Numbered from the stretch's first letter, positions 1 through 12,510 are shown. The stretch is DNA of 64,000 nt from Papaver somniferum (GCF_003573695.1 NC_039362.1:16388063-16452062), one strand, 5' to 3'. Made by a program: numbers and translations. Notes: generated by a model not told the origin, from the sequence alone.

Positions 1-394
1 TGTTTTCTTCCTCAGGAGGGTGTCATAAAAGGTTTTTTTTTTGCCTAGAACTGCATGGGGCTCAAATATGATCCATATACGGCAACTAATTACTAGTTTA
101 ACAATTTCAAAAATAAAATAAAATCAATAACGAAGTCTACAATTCTGAGTAAAAAAATGAAGGAATAGTGATTTCGGTGTAGTAACTTTTCCGATTAAAA
201 AAAAATATACCTTTTAAAAATACTTTGATTGCAAATAATTTAGAAAACGAAGAATTGAACATCACGAATCTGCAATTTTTATCTAAGAAAGAAGCTCTTC
301 AAATAAAGAACAAAAAGAAACTAATTAAAGAAACCAGAATCGTTACTACTACATAGATTTTAAATAACTTAATCAAAATGGCTTTTGTGTTCTT
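1..394. other. AT-rich intergenic DNA, nothing recognised
   Basis: I see only A/T-rich sequence with homopolymer runs and no reading frame, repeat boundary or promoter-like layout that I can support. Confidence 0.6.
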
Positions 395-570
395 CAGTCT
401 TTAATTCTTCAGGAAACTCAAAGTATTTCGTCCTACATATCTACAACCTAAGTCTAACCTAATCTGAAGTTGACTGTAGTAGTATGATTCAAGAGTATAA
501 TGTTGACATCCAAAATTTGGTGATTCCAGGTTTGACATGCAAGCACTTGTGGGTTTAACCGAGAAATTCC
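395..570 (+). repeat. Diverged LTR-like repeat, copy 1
   Basis: This stretch can be aligned by eye with about 3150-3340 in the same orientation. Shared blocks include CGTCCTACAT/TTCCTAGAC-like sequence, GTCTAACCTAA, GAAGTTGACT.TAGTA, and the end GGTGAGTTCAACCGA / GTGGGTTTAACCGA. Divergence is high, so the pair would be very old LTR or other dispersed repeat remnants. No ends or target duplication were found. Confidence 0.35.
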
Positions 571-1499
571 CAACAATTAACACCATCTATGTAATTCTCG
601 GCAATTTCATTTTCCTATTTTGTGTGTGCGTTAGGGTCGGGGTTGGTTATGTTTCATGAACCATTACACTTTTGAAAACTTGCGATTGAATAATTAAGCT
701 AGCCATACATGTTCATTTGGCATTTATTTAAGAATTTTGTTGAACGTGTTATAGACCTTGCTACACCACTATCCTTATGGCTAGGTTGTTGTAAACGGAA
801 ACCAAAAAGTCATCGGGTTTTAGTCTACCCCTTATAATAACTCCAAGAAATAAGGTAAAATGACTAGGGATAAAAATTAGGAGAATAAGAGAAGAAAATA
901 AAATATATGAAAACCGTTATAGGGGTAGATGGTGGAATACACTAAGTGTTTTTACATTTTAAACTGAAAAGAAAAATACGAGATATAAATTCATAAACAC
1001 ATAATAGAGAGTATGTCGGATTTCCATCTGAGAGTGGAGGGAAGAACCTAAGGGATATTCGAGGTAGGTTTTCTAACCCGTCTTCATTGTATTGATTTCT
1101 CTAAATTGTTGAGATTTCTAAAAGTTCAGATAATGATTATTTTTATTGTCATTGCCATTCTCATTTAATTTTGTACAAACCATACCTGTATGTGATGATA
1201 CTTAATTTCTTGTGTACTTCCTTTGTAAATCTGATTTCATTGCTGTGATAATCTTTCCTGACATAATACGTATGACTTTAGGCATTTGTCATTTAAAGCC
1301 TTACGGAACTTCAATTGTTTGTTAAAATGCTTGTGAGAGATTTGGTTATTGTCTAGTATTTATATTATTACATTATTTGGGTTTAAGTATTGCAAACGTT
1401 ATTTTTGGATTTTTTTGAGGATTCTGAATCAAATTGTGAGAAACTAAATGTTTTGAAAGATGTTCATGATTCATCGTTGCTTGGAAATGTCCCCCAAGT
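571..1499. other. Spacer without recognisable features
   Basis: AT-rich, with stop codons in all frames and no repeat ends seen. Confidence 0.6.
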
Positions 1500-1504
1500 T
1501 GACG

Positions 1505-1765
1505 GTATTGGTGGTGGCTAGTGGGTGATGGAGTTGGTGGTGGTTGGTGGTCGGTATTGGTGGATGGTGGTGGTGATGGTGGTGATCGATGTTGATGGGT
1601 GATGGTGGCTAGTGATGATGGGTGATGGTGGTGGTTGGTGATGGTGATGGTGGGTGATGGTAGTGCTGGTCGCTGGTGGTTGGCGGTCGTTGTGGTGTAC
1701 GTGTTGGTTGGTGGCGTGTAGTGGTGGTTGGTATTGGTAGTAGTGGGTGGTGGTGGTGGAAAATC
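1505..1765. repeat. GGT/GGTGAT imperfect microsatellite
   Basis: About 260 bp made almost entirely of GGT, GAT and TGG triplets on the plus strand (for example GGTGGTGGTTGGTGG and GGTGATGGTGGTGAT). It is strongly purine/T skewed on one strand. Its complement translates as a Pro/His/Thr-rich open frame, which is a by-product of the triplet repeat and not a gene. Confidence 0.9.
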
Positions 1766-2759
1766 ATAGAATGGTTTGATAAAAAAAGAAGAAAAAATTC
1801 CACAAGAATCTATGAAACTCTTGTGGTTTGGATTGAGATTAGTATGAAGAAATAATAACATACAAATTTTAAGTACAAATATCCGTAAGAATCTTTTTAT
1901 ATCTTGCTTATCAAATATCTCAAGAAATCTTAAATGAATAGAATACATAGGATAATTGTGGAATCTAAAAAAATCCAAATTGAATACCATGGATATATAA
2001 TGATTCCGTACATATCCTAATTGAATACCTAGGAGTTTTTAGAATTTTTTTTTCTTGGAAACGAAGCCCCTAAATTTTACTTATTTGAATACCTCATTCA
2101 AATTGAGGTTTGAAGGATTACATTTATCAATTACATCAATAAACAAGACAATACGGAGTACACGATTTACAATCGAAACTTAAAGAAACGAGATAAGATA
2201 ATCGTATTAAACTTCTACAACCCATTGAAGGATTGGATATCCCTATAATGGTTTCAAACCATTTTTTTTCTTGGCCATCGGATATATCAGATGCTTCCAT
2301 AAAAGGGAAGTAATATTCCCAAATTAGTTTCTTCACAAACGATCTCCATATCTAGCGAAGTAGATTGTTTTCATCCATAACATGCTTGATAACAATGCAA
2401 ATCCAAATCCACCAAAAAACCTAATAATAGAATATGAAAACAAGTTCTAGTAGTATTGCGAAACCATCAGACCGATTAGAAAACCATAATAAATTGTTTA
2501 AAAACAATTTCTTTTATTGAAGGATAAATATATACTAGGAAACAAACTCGATCCATCCGGTAGATCTAAAAAATCAAACCAAAATCGGACGGATTAAGGA
2601 TCCGAGTTTTGAAGAAACCATTTTTTTTTCCTAATTTGGTTTGAAAGAAAAAGGGAAAGGTTCCAAAATATCTTTAGGATTATTAAATACTCTTAATCCA
2701 ATACACACCCATGTTAGTCTAACCACCATGACCGCTGTAATCAGAGAAAAGGTTGATCA
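1766..2759. other. Spacer without recognisable features
   Basis: AT-rich DNA with no open frame of note, no terminal repeats seen. Confidence 0.5.
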
Positions 2760-2905
2760 CCGACTTACCTAACACCGTTTAAGAAAATATTCTTCAGATC
2801 CGCCCGTTTAGTTTAAGGTCCAACCTATAATTCTCTGATTTCAATTTTTATACTATATTGTCTGACGACAACCGAACTTCCCCGTATTTGAATTAGGTTG
2901 TCGAT
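2760..2905 (+). repeat. Dispersed repeat fragment; empty-site copy of the 28.5-29.3 kb hAT target
   Basis: Matches 28496-28514 plus 29211-29335 in the same orientation (ACTTACCTAACACCGTTTAAG, then TTCAGATC.GCCCGTTTAG through CCGAACTTCCCCGTATTTGA). The copy here is uninterrupted at CGTTTAAG (2776-2783), whereas the other copy carries a hAT-like element at exactly that position. What the repeat family itself is I cannot tell. Confidence 0.8.
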
Positions 2906-3149
2906 GTCATATCTACGAAGTTCAAAAGATAAGCGTTATACTTCGTAGTCTAATTCCCTAATACTACAATCATACAAATATGACCATGTCATATAACTAG
3001 AGAATTATACAATATGTACAGTATATACAACTTCACAGTTACGTTTTCAATATAGCACAACTTGAAAGATATGTTAGGAATGAAACAGTTCAAGTTAATA
3101 TTACTAAACTCAAGTGGAAGGATGATGTCGTCGTTGTAGTTCGCTACTT

Positions 3150-4335
3150 CTTCACATTCTTCAGGTCTTCAGAGTAATACTCATATGTCTTAACATTCCT
3201 AGACTTTCTAGTCTAACCTAAACGAAGTTGACTCTAGTATATAATCAAGCGACTTTAGATGAGTTTTGACACACTAAAATATGACAACCAAACTTGATAT
3301 ACCAACGCTTGGTGAGTTCAACCGACCTATGCTCTAACAGGATATTAGTTGGAAATATGAAAACCGAAATTAGGTACTTATTGAATATCTTGAGAATATT
3401 TTTGGTTTTGGGATTTCCTTATTGTCCAAACAACCTTGGTCTATAAATAGTTGAGTTTGCATTTCTTGTAAACTATCCTAAGATCCAGAAAAATTTTACT
3501 CATGTTATTTCAGGTGGAGCCGTTTATCCAGAGAGGAAAGTACCCTAATTAGGAGAAATCTCTTGCAATCGCTCGTTTAAAGATTTTTGTGGGATCAAGA
3601 AGCTCTTCGAGTACCGTTGATGGGAAACTAGATAATTTCATTGTTAGTTTAGCTTTCTATTATTGATTTGATTGACTAACGATTGTTGGAACTTTGATTT
3701 CACCTAGTTTGGTTATTCATGAGAGCCTTCTCTTCTGACATAAGGGTCACTCAAACTAGATCAAGGTATTGACGGGATATTTAAAACTATTTTTAGATCG
3801 AAAGACAACTTGTGATCATCTGTTGTTAATTCTGTTATGTGTGTGATCGATCATAAGTGGATTCAAGTTTGTGGTGTGCGACGTAAGAAGGCAATTGAAG
3901 ATTTGAAGACAAATAGATTTTTATTAATGTTTTTCGTATCTTGTGATTTGTTCACTCATATTGATCAGCTGAGATCCGACTTAGATCCGGTTTATCTTTG
4001 ATAGATTTGATCATAAAGTCATATTGATCGACAACTATCATTTGGTGGTATTCTTTAATATCCGAATCTGATAGTTGTGAATCCGAATCTAAGTTAATGA
4101 TTTGGATTGATCTTACCCGATAATTGAGTTTACTGGTTTAAACGGAAAAGATTTTGTCAAAACTCAACGAATCTTTTTCTAAAAATATTATTCGAGTAGT
4201 TACCAAGCAACTTTGTTCCTTTACTGTTCGGAAGATGGTCAAAAATAGTTGAGTGCTTAAGACTTTACATTAGTAAAGCAACTCAAGATAGTGATTTTAT
4301 GTATTAGGATTCACGTGCGTGACCATATGGTCGTA
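3150..4335 (+). repeat. LTR-like remnant with TATA box, plus orientation
   Basis: Copy 2 of the diverged repeat at 395-570 lies at 3150-3340. It is followed by a promoter-like stretch with TATAAATA at 3442-3449 and a leader-like region rich in GATCG/GTTGAT words. The layout (U3-like, TATA, transcribed leader) resembles a long plant LTR, but I could not define TG...CA ends, a primer-binding site or a target duplication. The hAT element at 4344 cuts the right side. Confidence 0.3.
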
Positions 4336-4343
4336 GACGCAGG

Positions 4344-5074
4344 TAGGGGTGTAAATAATACCCGAAAATACTCGGCCTGCCTGTATCCGCCCGAGCCCGC
4401 CTGTACCCGAAGTAGCCCAAAGCCTGTTATGGCCCGTCATGGACCACCCGGCCTGGCCTGGATTAATTTATTGGGCGGCCTCAGGCTTTGCGATTAATTA
4501 TGATGCCTGGCCTGATACCCGGCCTGGTGCCCGGCCTGAAAGCCTTTTATGTGACATTAATCATTTAATATCCTCTTAAAAAGACTTAAAAGTTACAATT
4601 TTATAATTGTCAATTTTGTGTCAAGAAAAATAAAATATATAATTGTTTTTTTACTTATAATTAACCTTTTCAAAACATTAATGGTAATATATTTTCTTAT
4701 TAGAAAGTTTATTGTACTCTAATTAATTATTTATTATAGGCTAAAATTAAAAATTTGTCAGTGTAATTTAAATATAAAATAATACTATCACTTACGATAT
4801 GCGATGTTGGAAAGGAAAGGATATTGTATTTAATACCGTTCATTTGAAAATTTAAACTTAAAAAAAAAAATCAAAATAGTGGCCTGTCCGGCCCGATCTG
4901 GCCTGCCCGTATAAAAAGCGGGTTTTGGGCGGTCTTTGGGTAGCAAATTATCTACTTGTGCCCGGCCTGTCCGGCCTGAATTTATTTACGGGCTCACAAA
5001 TATTAAGCCTGGCCTTCCCGGCCTGTCTTAGTTTTTGGGTCGGGCGGCCCGGCCTGCCCGAATTTACACCCCTA
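4344..5074. mobile_element. hAT-type non-autonomous element (731 bp) with 8-bp TSD
   Basis: Starts TAGGGGTGTAAAT and ends ATTTACACCCCTA, a perfect terminal inverted repeat of about 13 bp. It is bracketed by the identical 8-mer GACGCAGG at 4336-4343 and 5075-5082. An 8-bp duplication and a (T/C)AGGG(G/A)TG terminus are hallmarks of hAT elements. Subterminal regions are packed with GGCCTG and CCCGGCCTG words in both orientations, while the middle (about 4560-4880) is very AT-rich. No transposase frame is present, so it must move in trans. It lies just beyond the chromodomain end of the minus-strand gypsy pseudogene. Confidence 0.93.
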
Positions 5075-5084
5075 GACGCAGGGA

Positions 5085-6640
5085 TACGAAGTTGGCTTTA
5101 TTCTTTGTATAACAGCTTAATTATGATAGTATTCGAAACTGGGCTATCCTTGTCCTCGAGGATTAACTTTGGAAATTTGGATCTCATAGTATGTTTGTCT
5201 TCCCAAGCAACTTTTTCAGATGTTAGGCCCTCCCATTGGATAAGGATTTGTGCTACACTTTGGTTGTTCTTTGTGATCAACCTGATATCCAACACATGTA
5301 ATGGTCTAACTTTCATCTCCTCTTTTTTTAGTGATAGTGGGTAGTTTAGTCTTAGGTAACAATATAGCTCCTATATTTGGCTCCAGTTGAGATACATGGA
5401 AAGTTGGGTGTATTTTTGATCCATCTGGTAATTGTAACCTGTAAGAAACTTTGCAAATCCTCTCTATGACTTGATAAGGACCAAATAACTTAGCTAATAG
5501 TTTGAGATTCCTTCTCAACGGTATAGTGGTCTATCCATGGGGTTGCAACCTTATATAAACCCAATAACCAACTTCAAATGATCTCTCAGATCTTTTCTTG
5601 TCAGCTTGTTGCTTAATCCTGTGTTGTGCTGCCTCTAAAGGTCCTTTGAGTAACTTTCCCATATGTTGTCTCTGCTGAATATAGTCATGAACATCTGCAC
5701 TTATTCCTTGAGCTGCTGAAGTAGTACCAAATTGGAAGGTGGATAACCATAGAGTGCTTCAAAAGGAGTAAGTCTGAGGCTGGTGCGGAAGCTAGTATTA
5801 TACCACCACTCATCTAAACCTATCCATGAAACCCACTTACTTGGTTTGAAGCTGGTCATGCATCTAAGGTATGCTTCTAAAAAAACATTCACCCTCTCAG
5901 TTTGACCATCAGTCTAAGGGTGATATGTTGTGCTTAAAAACAACAAAGTACCCAATCTTGCAAAAAGAACTTGTCAGAAGTTATTTATGAAGACATTATC
6001 TCTGTCTGATACAATGCTCTTATGGAGTCCATGTAATTTAAATTGAATCAAGGAATACCTTTGCTACTGAATCTGTTGTATAAGGATGACTCAAGTCCAT
6101 AAAGTGGTTGTATTTAGAGAATCTATCGACTACCACTAGAATGATCTCTCTACCTTCAGATTTTGGTAGCCATGTTACGGAATCCATGTTGATATGTTCC
6201 CATGTATTCTCTGGTATTTGGAGAGGTTATAGTGGCCGTGCTTAGAGACAATTAAATCCTTTGTGTTGTTGGCACACATCACATTCTTGCACATATTGTA
6301 GAATTTGTTTATGCATTCATGTCTAGAAGAAGTAAAGTTTAGCCTTTTGGTAACTGGCTTGTATTCCAGAGTGGCCACCAATCACAGATGAGGGAACTAA
6401 AGTAAGGATCTTCTATCTCAAATCTCCACCTTGACCAACATATATCCTTCCTTTGAACCTCAATATTCCTTGGTTGCAAGAATAATCTCTTTTGAAGTAT
6501 CATGAGCCAACATTTTATGAATCAAAATTTGAGCTAGTGGATCCCCTTCATAATTTTCTTGAATATCTTTGATTCAATTAGGTTGTAGTACAGTCAAGCT
6601 ACTACAAGATGTGGTTTCTTCCATATGTACTATAGATATA
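5085..6640 (-). pseudogene. Chromovirus (Ty3/gypsy) integrase with C-terminal chromodomain, degenerate
   Basis: Reading on the minus strand, the frames are broken by stops and shifts but the domain order is clear. About 6380-6175 carries the integrase zinc-binding region and the start of the catalytic core (IHGNISTWIP-type segment). About 5892-5701 is the core end (WWYNTSFRTSLRLTPFEALYG). About 5518-5306 is the C-terminal integrase fold ([29 protein letters not shown]). About 5316-5098 is a chromodomain (QILIQWEGL...VAWED...FPKLILEDK). A chromodomain after integrase defines chromoviruses, which use it to target chromatin. Several frameshifts make it dead. Reverse transcriptase and RNase H continue at 6641-7570 and 16495-16664, on either side of a later insertion. 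Confidence 0.85.
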
Positions 6641-7570
6641 GCATATGCCACTTTTTTTTTTATTAGCCCCCTTCTTGTATTTAAGGTCATAGTCATATCC
6701 CAACATCTTAGCTAGCCATTTATGTTGAAGCATAGAGTGTATTCTCTCCTCATGAAATATTTTATGTTATGGTATAGATTGTGACATGTTTTCCATGAAG
6801 TAAGACCTCCATTTGGTAACATCCATGACCACAACCATCGATTTCTTCTCATAAGTAGACATATCTAGGTACATATCTCTCATACCCTTACTGAAGAAGG
6901 TTATTGGCTTATCTTCTTGTATCAACATAGCTCCTACTCCACTGTCACAAGCATCTGTAGCTAACTCAAATGGCTTGTTGAAGTCTGGTAAAACAAGAAT
7001 TGTAGTGGTGGTGACAGCTTTCTTGAGTCTTTCAAAAGAACTTTGATCAGCTTCACTCCATTGGGACTTGTTTTTCGTCAATAACTCAGTGGGTAGCGTA
7101 GCTATCAGTCCATATTCTCTGTCAAACTTTCTATAGTAATCAGTCAGTCCTAGAAACCATGTTAAGTCCTTCAGTATACTTGGTGTAGGACACTTGTCCA
7201 TACATTTAATCTTTCCTAGATGTATAGACACTCCTTTCTCATTAATGATATGGCACAAATAGTCAAATTTGTAACTGCCCCAAAGAGCACTTACTTAATT
7301 AGCTTTACAAATAAGGAATGCTTCTTAATTGACAGTGTTACTCCAAGTATTGCTTGTGGGTCTCTATGTCTAGGATGTAGATTAATATATAATCAAAGAA
7401 CACCATGATGAACTTCCTTAGATAAGGTTTGAAAATGTCAGTCATCAGTGCTCGAAAACTCGCAGGGGCATTAGTCATCCTAAAAGGAATTACAAGGAAT
7501 TCATAATGTCCTTGATGTGTCTTGAATGCATTTTTGGAGTTTCAGGTGGATGCACCCTGATTTGGTGATA
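6641..7570 (-). pseudogene. Chromovirus RNase H and reverse transcriptase palm, degenerate
   Basis: On the minus strand, 7570-7383 encodes the RT palm (GHYEFLVIPFRMTNAP..FRALM, then VFFDYI). The FDDI catalytic motif reads FDYI, so one active-site aspartate is gone. 7258-6767 encodes the RT thumb and RNase H (LTWFLGLTDYYRKF, then FELATDACDSGVGAML). The RNase H ATDAC motif is kept but the frame is broken downstream. The upstream half of RT lies at 16495-16664, displaced by the 8.9-kb element inserted at 7576. This order and the chromodomain downstream fit one chromovirus copy on the minus strand. Confidence 0.85.
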
Positions 7571-7575
7571 TCCTG
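7571..7575. repeat. Target-site duplication TCCTG (left) of the Tat-type element
   Basis: TCCTG here and at 16490-16494 flank the two LTRs exactly. Joined conceptually, the target lies in the RAG/YHQIR-type motif of the chromovirus RT. Confidence 0.95.
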
Positions 7576-8048
7576 TGTAGGATCAGAATCTCGCAGCAAT
7601 AATGCCTCAACGAAATTATTAACAACACAACACGACAGTGTCGCAGAACAACTTCAGAAACGACATAATAAACGACATCAGTCAAATCATGAGAAAAGTG
7701 TGATGGTCCTGCGAAAATAAGGAAGTTTGCGAGATTGATATTTATAAGGTTGCGAGAATGTCGCAAGTCATATCCGAAAATAAAGGACAGATTAGCTGTC
7801 ATCCACTATGTAATTCCCTATAAATAGCCGTTCAGTTGTAAAGGAAAGGGAGAGATCTTTTTAGAGAGAGGAATAAAAAACAATTAGGAGAGAGAAAATC
7901 AAGAGTGGTTGTTGTTCTTAATCCCTTTATCTTTTCTTGTAAGATTGTTCAAAGATTCATCAATAAAATTAAGATTGTTAATCCAAAAATGAGTTGAATG
8001 TTAATGAAATCTTGTGAGGGGTGCAGTGTAGGATTTCCTGCAACTACA
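7576..8048 (+). repeat. 5' LTR of Tat-type element
   Basis: 473 bp, starts TGTAGGATCAG and ends CCTGCAACTACA. TATAAATA at 7819-7826 is the likely core promoter. It is rich in GCGA words. Confidence 0.95.
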
Positions 8049-8075
8049 TAATGGCGCTAGAAACAGGGACGAAGA
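8049..8075 (+). promoter_or_regulatory. Primer-binding site region
   Basis: TGGCGCTAGAAACAGGG starts a few bases after the LTR. The TGGCGC start is typical of a primer-binding site, but I do not assign the tRNA. Confidence 0.6.
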
Positions 8076-8185
8076 TTGAAAATCACCCTAGAAAAGGTTG
8101 AAGATTAATATTCTGATTTGTGGGAAATTAGAATAACTGGTGAAGAATTTTACGGAATCTCTTACAATTCATTAGTATTGAAGAA

Positions 8186-10557
8186 ATGGCTAGAAGGAGG
8201 AATATATCCGAACAACCAACAACCGCTAGAAGAAGAAGTAAAAGACTTGCTGGAAGGGAGAGAAGTGAAACAGGAGAATCTACTAGAATAAGAAATGATG
8301 GAGAAAATAAAATTCAACAACCATTTCAACAAACACCGGTACAAAATAGAACTATGTATTATGATAGAGTGAGCATACATACTTGGCGATCAAATTCAGC
8401 AGATGAAGAAGAAGAACGACAAACGAGAAATAATAGACAAACAGAGGGAGGACAAGAAATAGTTGAAGGAATAATTCGTGAAGATGAGGAAATTGGAGCA
8501 GTAGAGATGTTGAGACGAAGAATGCATGAAGAAAGAAGAGTTGAGGCAGAAGAACGTGCAAATATAACAAGGCAAAATCACAAATTGAGAATGGAAAATA
8601 TGAGACTACAGAGTAGAGGATCAAGAAGTACTACAAGATCGTATTCAAGATCGACTAGAAGAGAGATGAGGCGAAACTCAGCCACAGTAAATGCTGGAAA
8701 CAATATTCAAGAAGAAATACGAAATCCGAATGAAGAACATCGCGAAGGTAGAGAAAGGATTGATGATCGTTACGTTCCAGAAAATGAAACTTTTGATGAT
8801 AGGAAAAATGATAGAAATCAGGAGAATGGACAACGTCAGGGACGAAATAATCAAGATGGCGAAGGGAATCGATAGGAAGGAAGGAGAATTTTACATGAGA
8901 GAGAAACTCAAAGAAATCAACAAATGATTGAAGAAGAAATTGAAAGATACTATGCTGAACAAGCACGTTTAACTTGCGAACGTGAAAGATTGAGAGCGGA
9001 AATGGAAGAACAAGAGCTTCAGGAGGAAATTTGCCAGAACAATCACGACAATCGAGAAAGAAGGCGTACACAAAACCGGAATAACGGTAATCTTAATGAA
9101 GAGTATGATAGAGAACAGAGGAGGGCTGAAAGATAGTGAATGGAATTGATAAGAAATGAACAAAATCATGGAGGGGAAAATGAGAGACATCATCATATGC
9201 AAATTCAAGATAGATATGAGGAAGAGAATCGCAGGAGAAGACGAGATGAGGATGATGAAGAAGAAATGCAAAATTTCGCGAGAGAAGAAAGACATGAACG
9301 CAGAAGAAGGGAGGCGAAATTAAAAAGACCAATGGATCAAAATTCAGGCGTAAATGAACAAATCTTAAAAGAATTGGAAGAAATGAGAGGAATGCTAAAT
9401 AATAGAGGGGAAATAGGCAGAAGACAATTAGACGAAGCTATAGAAGAAGCTGCGAAAACTCCATTTACAAGAGAAGTACAACTAGGAGGAATACCCCCGA
9501 AATGCAATTTTCCTACGTTAACCAACATCTTTGATGGAACAACTTGTGCAATTCAACACATCAAAGCCTATGTGAGATGCATGTTACAGGAGAGGCGTTA
9601 AAATGGTTCGAAGGTCTACCAAAAAATACAATAACATCTTTCAATCATTTGCAGACCACATTCTTGGGGGCATATATAAGTAACAATTCTTCGCGACCTG
9701 GTATTGAAGATGTGTTTGGATTAAAACATAGGATTGGCAAAAGTTTGAAGCATCTAACCAAAAGGTGGAGGACTATGTGTAGTGAGATGTCTGGCCGTGT
9801 GGATGAGAGATATCTTATCTTGTCATTTATCAATGCTATGTTCGCAACCAATCTATTGTATGTCCAAATTTTCAGAGTCAAGAACACAATCACAATGACC
9901 GAACTGCGAGAACTTCAGGAAGAATATATTGCTCTAGAGGAAAGGAAAAATGAGATGGAATCATACACAGTTGCGAATACCAGTTCACAAGCAGCGAATG
10001 CAAGCTTATTACCCAAACTAATAAACACAGTGGCGAGCACTTCGCAAAGACAACAAGAAAAGGTGACGGGCAACAATCAACAGAAACTGGTGGCTGTGGG
10101 GAGCCGAGATCAAGAGGAGTATGAAAGAGAAAGAAATTTCTACGATCGTGGTGGAAATAACAAGATTCAAAGACTTGATCAGCCACAAGAAACTTATGGA
10201 GGTCAGAGGCTAAACTATCATAGAGGACAGGGAAGCCACAAGATAGTGTGGGAGGAGATCAAGATGCCACCTCTAAATGCAAGCGTGGAGAAAATATGGG
10301 AAGCTATAATTTTGATGGAGAATATACCAACACCATGGAACATGGGAACTAAACCACCTCCAAGCAACAGAAGTCATGAGTTCTGTTCTTATCATCATTT
10401 CCATGGACATACTACAAATGATTGCAGAAATATAAAGATAATTATTCTGAGAATGATAGATCAAGGAAATCTAAACCACTTTCTGGTAGGGCATCCACAA
10501 TCTCAACCATTTCCGCCACCACCACTAAAGCATCACAGAGTAAACACGGTAAAATAA
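8186..10557 (+). pseudogene. Tat-type gag polyprotein with Arg/Glu-rich N-terminal extension, interrupted
   Basis: Begins MARRRNISEQPTTARRR at 8186. The first 400 or so residues are highly charged (Arg/Glu/Asn) and probably coiled. One frame runs to 9601 but is cut by stops at 8873-8875 and 9134-9139. Near 9580 a deletion and shift move the frame to the one open from 9544 to 10557. Capsid signatures are GGIPPKCNFPTL..IFDGTT before the break and TGEALKWFEGLPKNTITSF after it, matching the retrotransposon gag family of Tat elements. A zinc-knuckle-like CSYHHFHGHTTNDC lies near the end (about 10384-10425). Gag would form the virus-like particle. The stops mean this copy probably makes no full product. 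Confidence 0.85.
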
Positions 10558-10599
10558 AAGGAAACATTCTTCGTAGAAGTTGGTGCAAAAGCAAAGAAT

Positions 10600-11330
10600 C
10601 TATTCTGTCACTCTATCGTACATTCATACAAGACAATTGAAGATTTTCATGACAATGTTTTGAGTAGAGTGTTCGCAAGAGACAATGATGGAAGAGAAAT
10701 TATGAATATTGCGAAAATCTCGCCGCTAGAGGAATGGCAGAAACAGACTATTTCTTTTACCGCAGAAGAAGTCCCTGAAGGTGGAGAAGTACATGACAAT
10801 CCATTAGTGGTAAAATTAGAAATTAATCCAAAACCTAAAGAAGATGAAGATGATGAAGCTGAAGATTCATGGGCAATTAATAGAATTCTATCGATACTGG
10901 AAGCTCTGTGAATATCTTATTCTATCATACTTATAAAACCATGGGAGGAGAGATGATGATCTTATACCATCAACATATAAGATATATGGTTTTAATGGTA
11001 CTGCCAACAAGCCTAAAGGGGAGTTACTATGCGAATCCATTGAAGGGATATCTTCTGAAATCCTGTTCGTGTCGTTGACATAGAATCACCCTACAATGCA
11101 TTATTGGACGACCTTGGCTACATGGGATTCTAGGTGTAGCTTCAACTTTCCACCAGTGCATCAAATTCCCTCACCCCAGCGGTGTAGGAATCATAAAGGA
11201 GATTGGGTTGAAGGAAAGAAATGTTACGAAACTGAGGTAGAATCCTGCGAAGGAAGAGCAACCAAGAAGGAAAGTTGGCGACACAAAATCAAGAGACACA
11301 AAGTGAGAGGTTGATGGTGGATGCCATCGA
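10600..11330 (+). pseudogene. Degenerate retroviral-type aspartic protease
   Basis: After an acidic linker (EINPKPKEDEDDEAEDSW), the frame 10660-10911 approaches the protease active site, then shifts. In a second frame the DTGSSV motif is visible at about 10894-10912. Further on, YGFNGTAN, ESPYNALL and GVASTFHQ.IKFP.P are recognisable in alternating frames up to about 11314. This is the standard order of Tat gag-protease. At least two frameshifts and a stop disable it, and the coding similarity ends near 11330 with no RT following. Confidence 0.8.
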
Positions 11331-12185
11331 ACAAAAAGAAGAAGAAATGTTGTGAGGCTGATGCTAGTTCATAGTAAGAAATGGTGAACATTTACCATAA
11401 AGAAGCAATAGCAGAGAATAACAAAGAGCAAGAATGGCGAAAGTAATAAAAATAAGAATGTATGAATGATTGATTTGTTGCGACACTCTCGCAACAAATA
11501 AAATTCTCAAAAATACATTTTATTGAATGCAAAATTGAGATTGCGAAATGCAAATACAATATGATGTATACGAGAACTTCGCAGAGATAATAATTCTACA
11601 AAAGACAATCAGAGAACAATGACAAAAGAGAAAGGGGCGAACCTTTATGGCGTACACCCTAGTTCGTGAATAAATTTCGCAAGAGGCAAATGTAAGACCT
11701 AAAGTACGTCATATAAGGGGGTACCTGTTGCATGGCTCAGGGAAAGGCTACACCACCGGAACCTGAGTCATGGAGATTTGGGGTCAATAAAGCCCATCCG
11801 GGAGAGGCACCTTGGATTCTCAGCTTAAGCATATGACTTAGGTTGGGCGACTAAGGTAATAAGGACTCTCCCAAGGAGTGCAGAATCTGACCAAGGCGCC
11901 GAGGTACACGGTTGAGTCAAGAGTGCCAGGGGCGTCTGGAGCGTACCTTGCCATTCTTGACAAGTCTTGGCTTATACTGCACTCGGCCCGAAGAAAACCC
12001 CACTTAGGGTGCAGTCTCGTAACCATAAACCCTATAGGTAAAAGGGATAAGAGGCTGCGAAAACAACTGGTTGTTGTTAAGACCGGATGGGAGGAGCCAA
12101 CCTTGTATGGTAGAGGTACGCCTCCTTGAAGGGGCAACCAGGGGGAGATAAGGGCGGCACCCTCCATTAGGGAGCTGATAAGTGT
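11331..12185 (+). other. Non-coding internal spacer with a GC-richer block
   Basis: 11331-11680 is A-rich. 11690-12140 is distinctly more GC-rich (GGTACCTGTTGCATGG, CTGAGTCATGGAG, CAAGGCGCCGAGG words) with no credible frame. It occupies the place where pol should be in an autonomous element, or the pol-to-antisense-gene spacer. The local composition suggests a structured or conserved non-coding region. Confidence 0.5.
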
Positions 12186-12189
12186 CTTA

Positions 12190-12510
12190 AGACGCAAATG
12201 TCATGAGGCTTTTTACTCGCAAGGGTATTAAGGCTTGTCATATTTGTGCGACAATCCTGAAGAGGCAATAATACTAAAGAGAAAGATAAGACGAGATCAA
12301 TGGGTTTTCGCATGAAAGTGCGAAGACGTCCTGCGATTTCGTCGCAAGACGACAATGTCATGGGGCTTTATTTTCGCAAGAATATTTAGGCCTGTCATAT
12401 TGTCGCAACAATCCTGAAGAGGCAATAATACAAAAAAAAGTTAAGACAAGATCAATGGGTTTTTGCATGAAAATGCAAGGACGTCCTGCGATTTTGTCGC
12501 AATGACAAGA
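12190..12510 (+). repeat. Tandem duplication of about 159 bp
   Basis: Two copies (about 12190-12350 and 12351-12510) share GACG.CAATGTCATG.GGCTTT, CAATCCTGAAGAGGCAATAATAC, AAGATCAATGGGTTTT.GCATGAAA and GACGTCCTGCGATTT.GTCGCAA in the same order. Confidence 0.9.

Noticed and set aside
1373..1990. Minus-strand 205-aa open frame rich in Pro, His and Thr
   Set aside because: It is the translation of the GGT/GAT microsatellite plus AT-rich flanks; no domain, codon bias or promoter supports it.
8352..9332. Several minus-strand frames rich in Phe, Leu and Ser
   Set aside because: Shadows of the Arg/Glu-rich gag extension on the plus strand.
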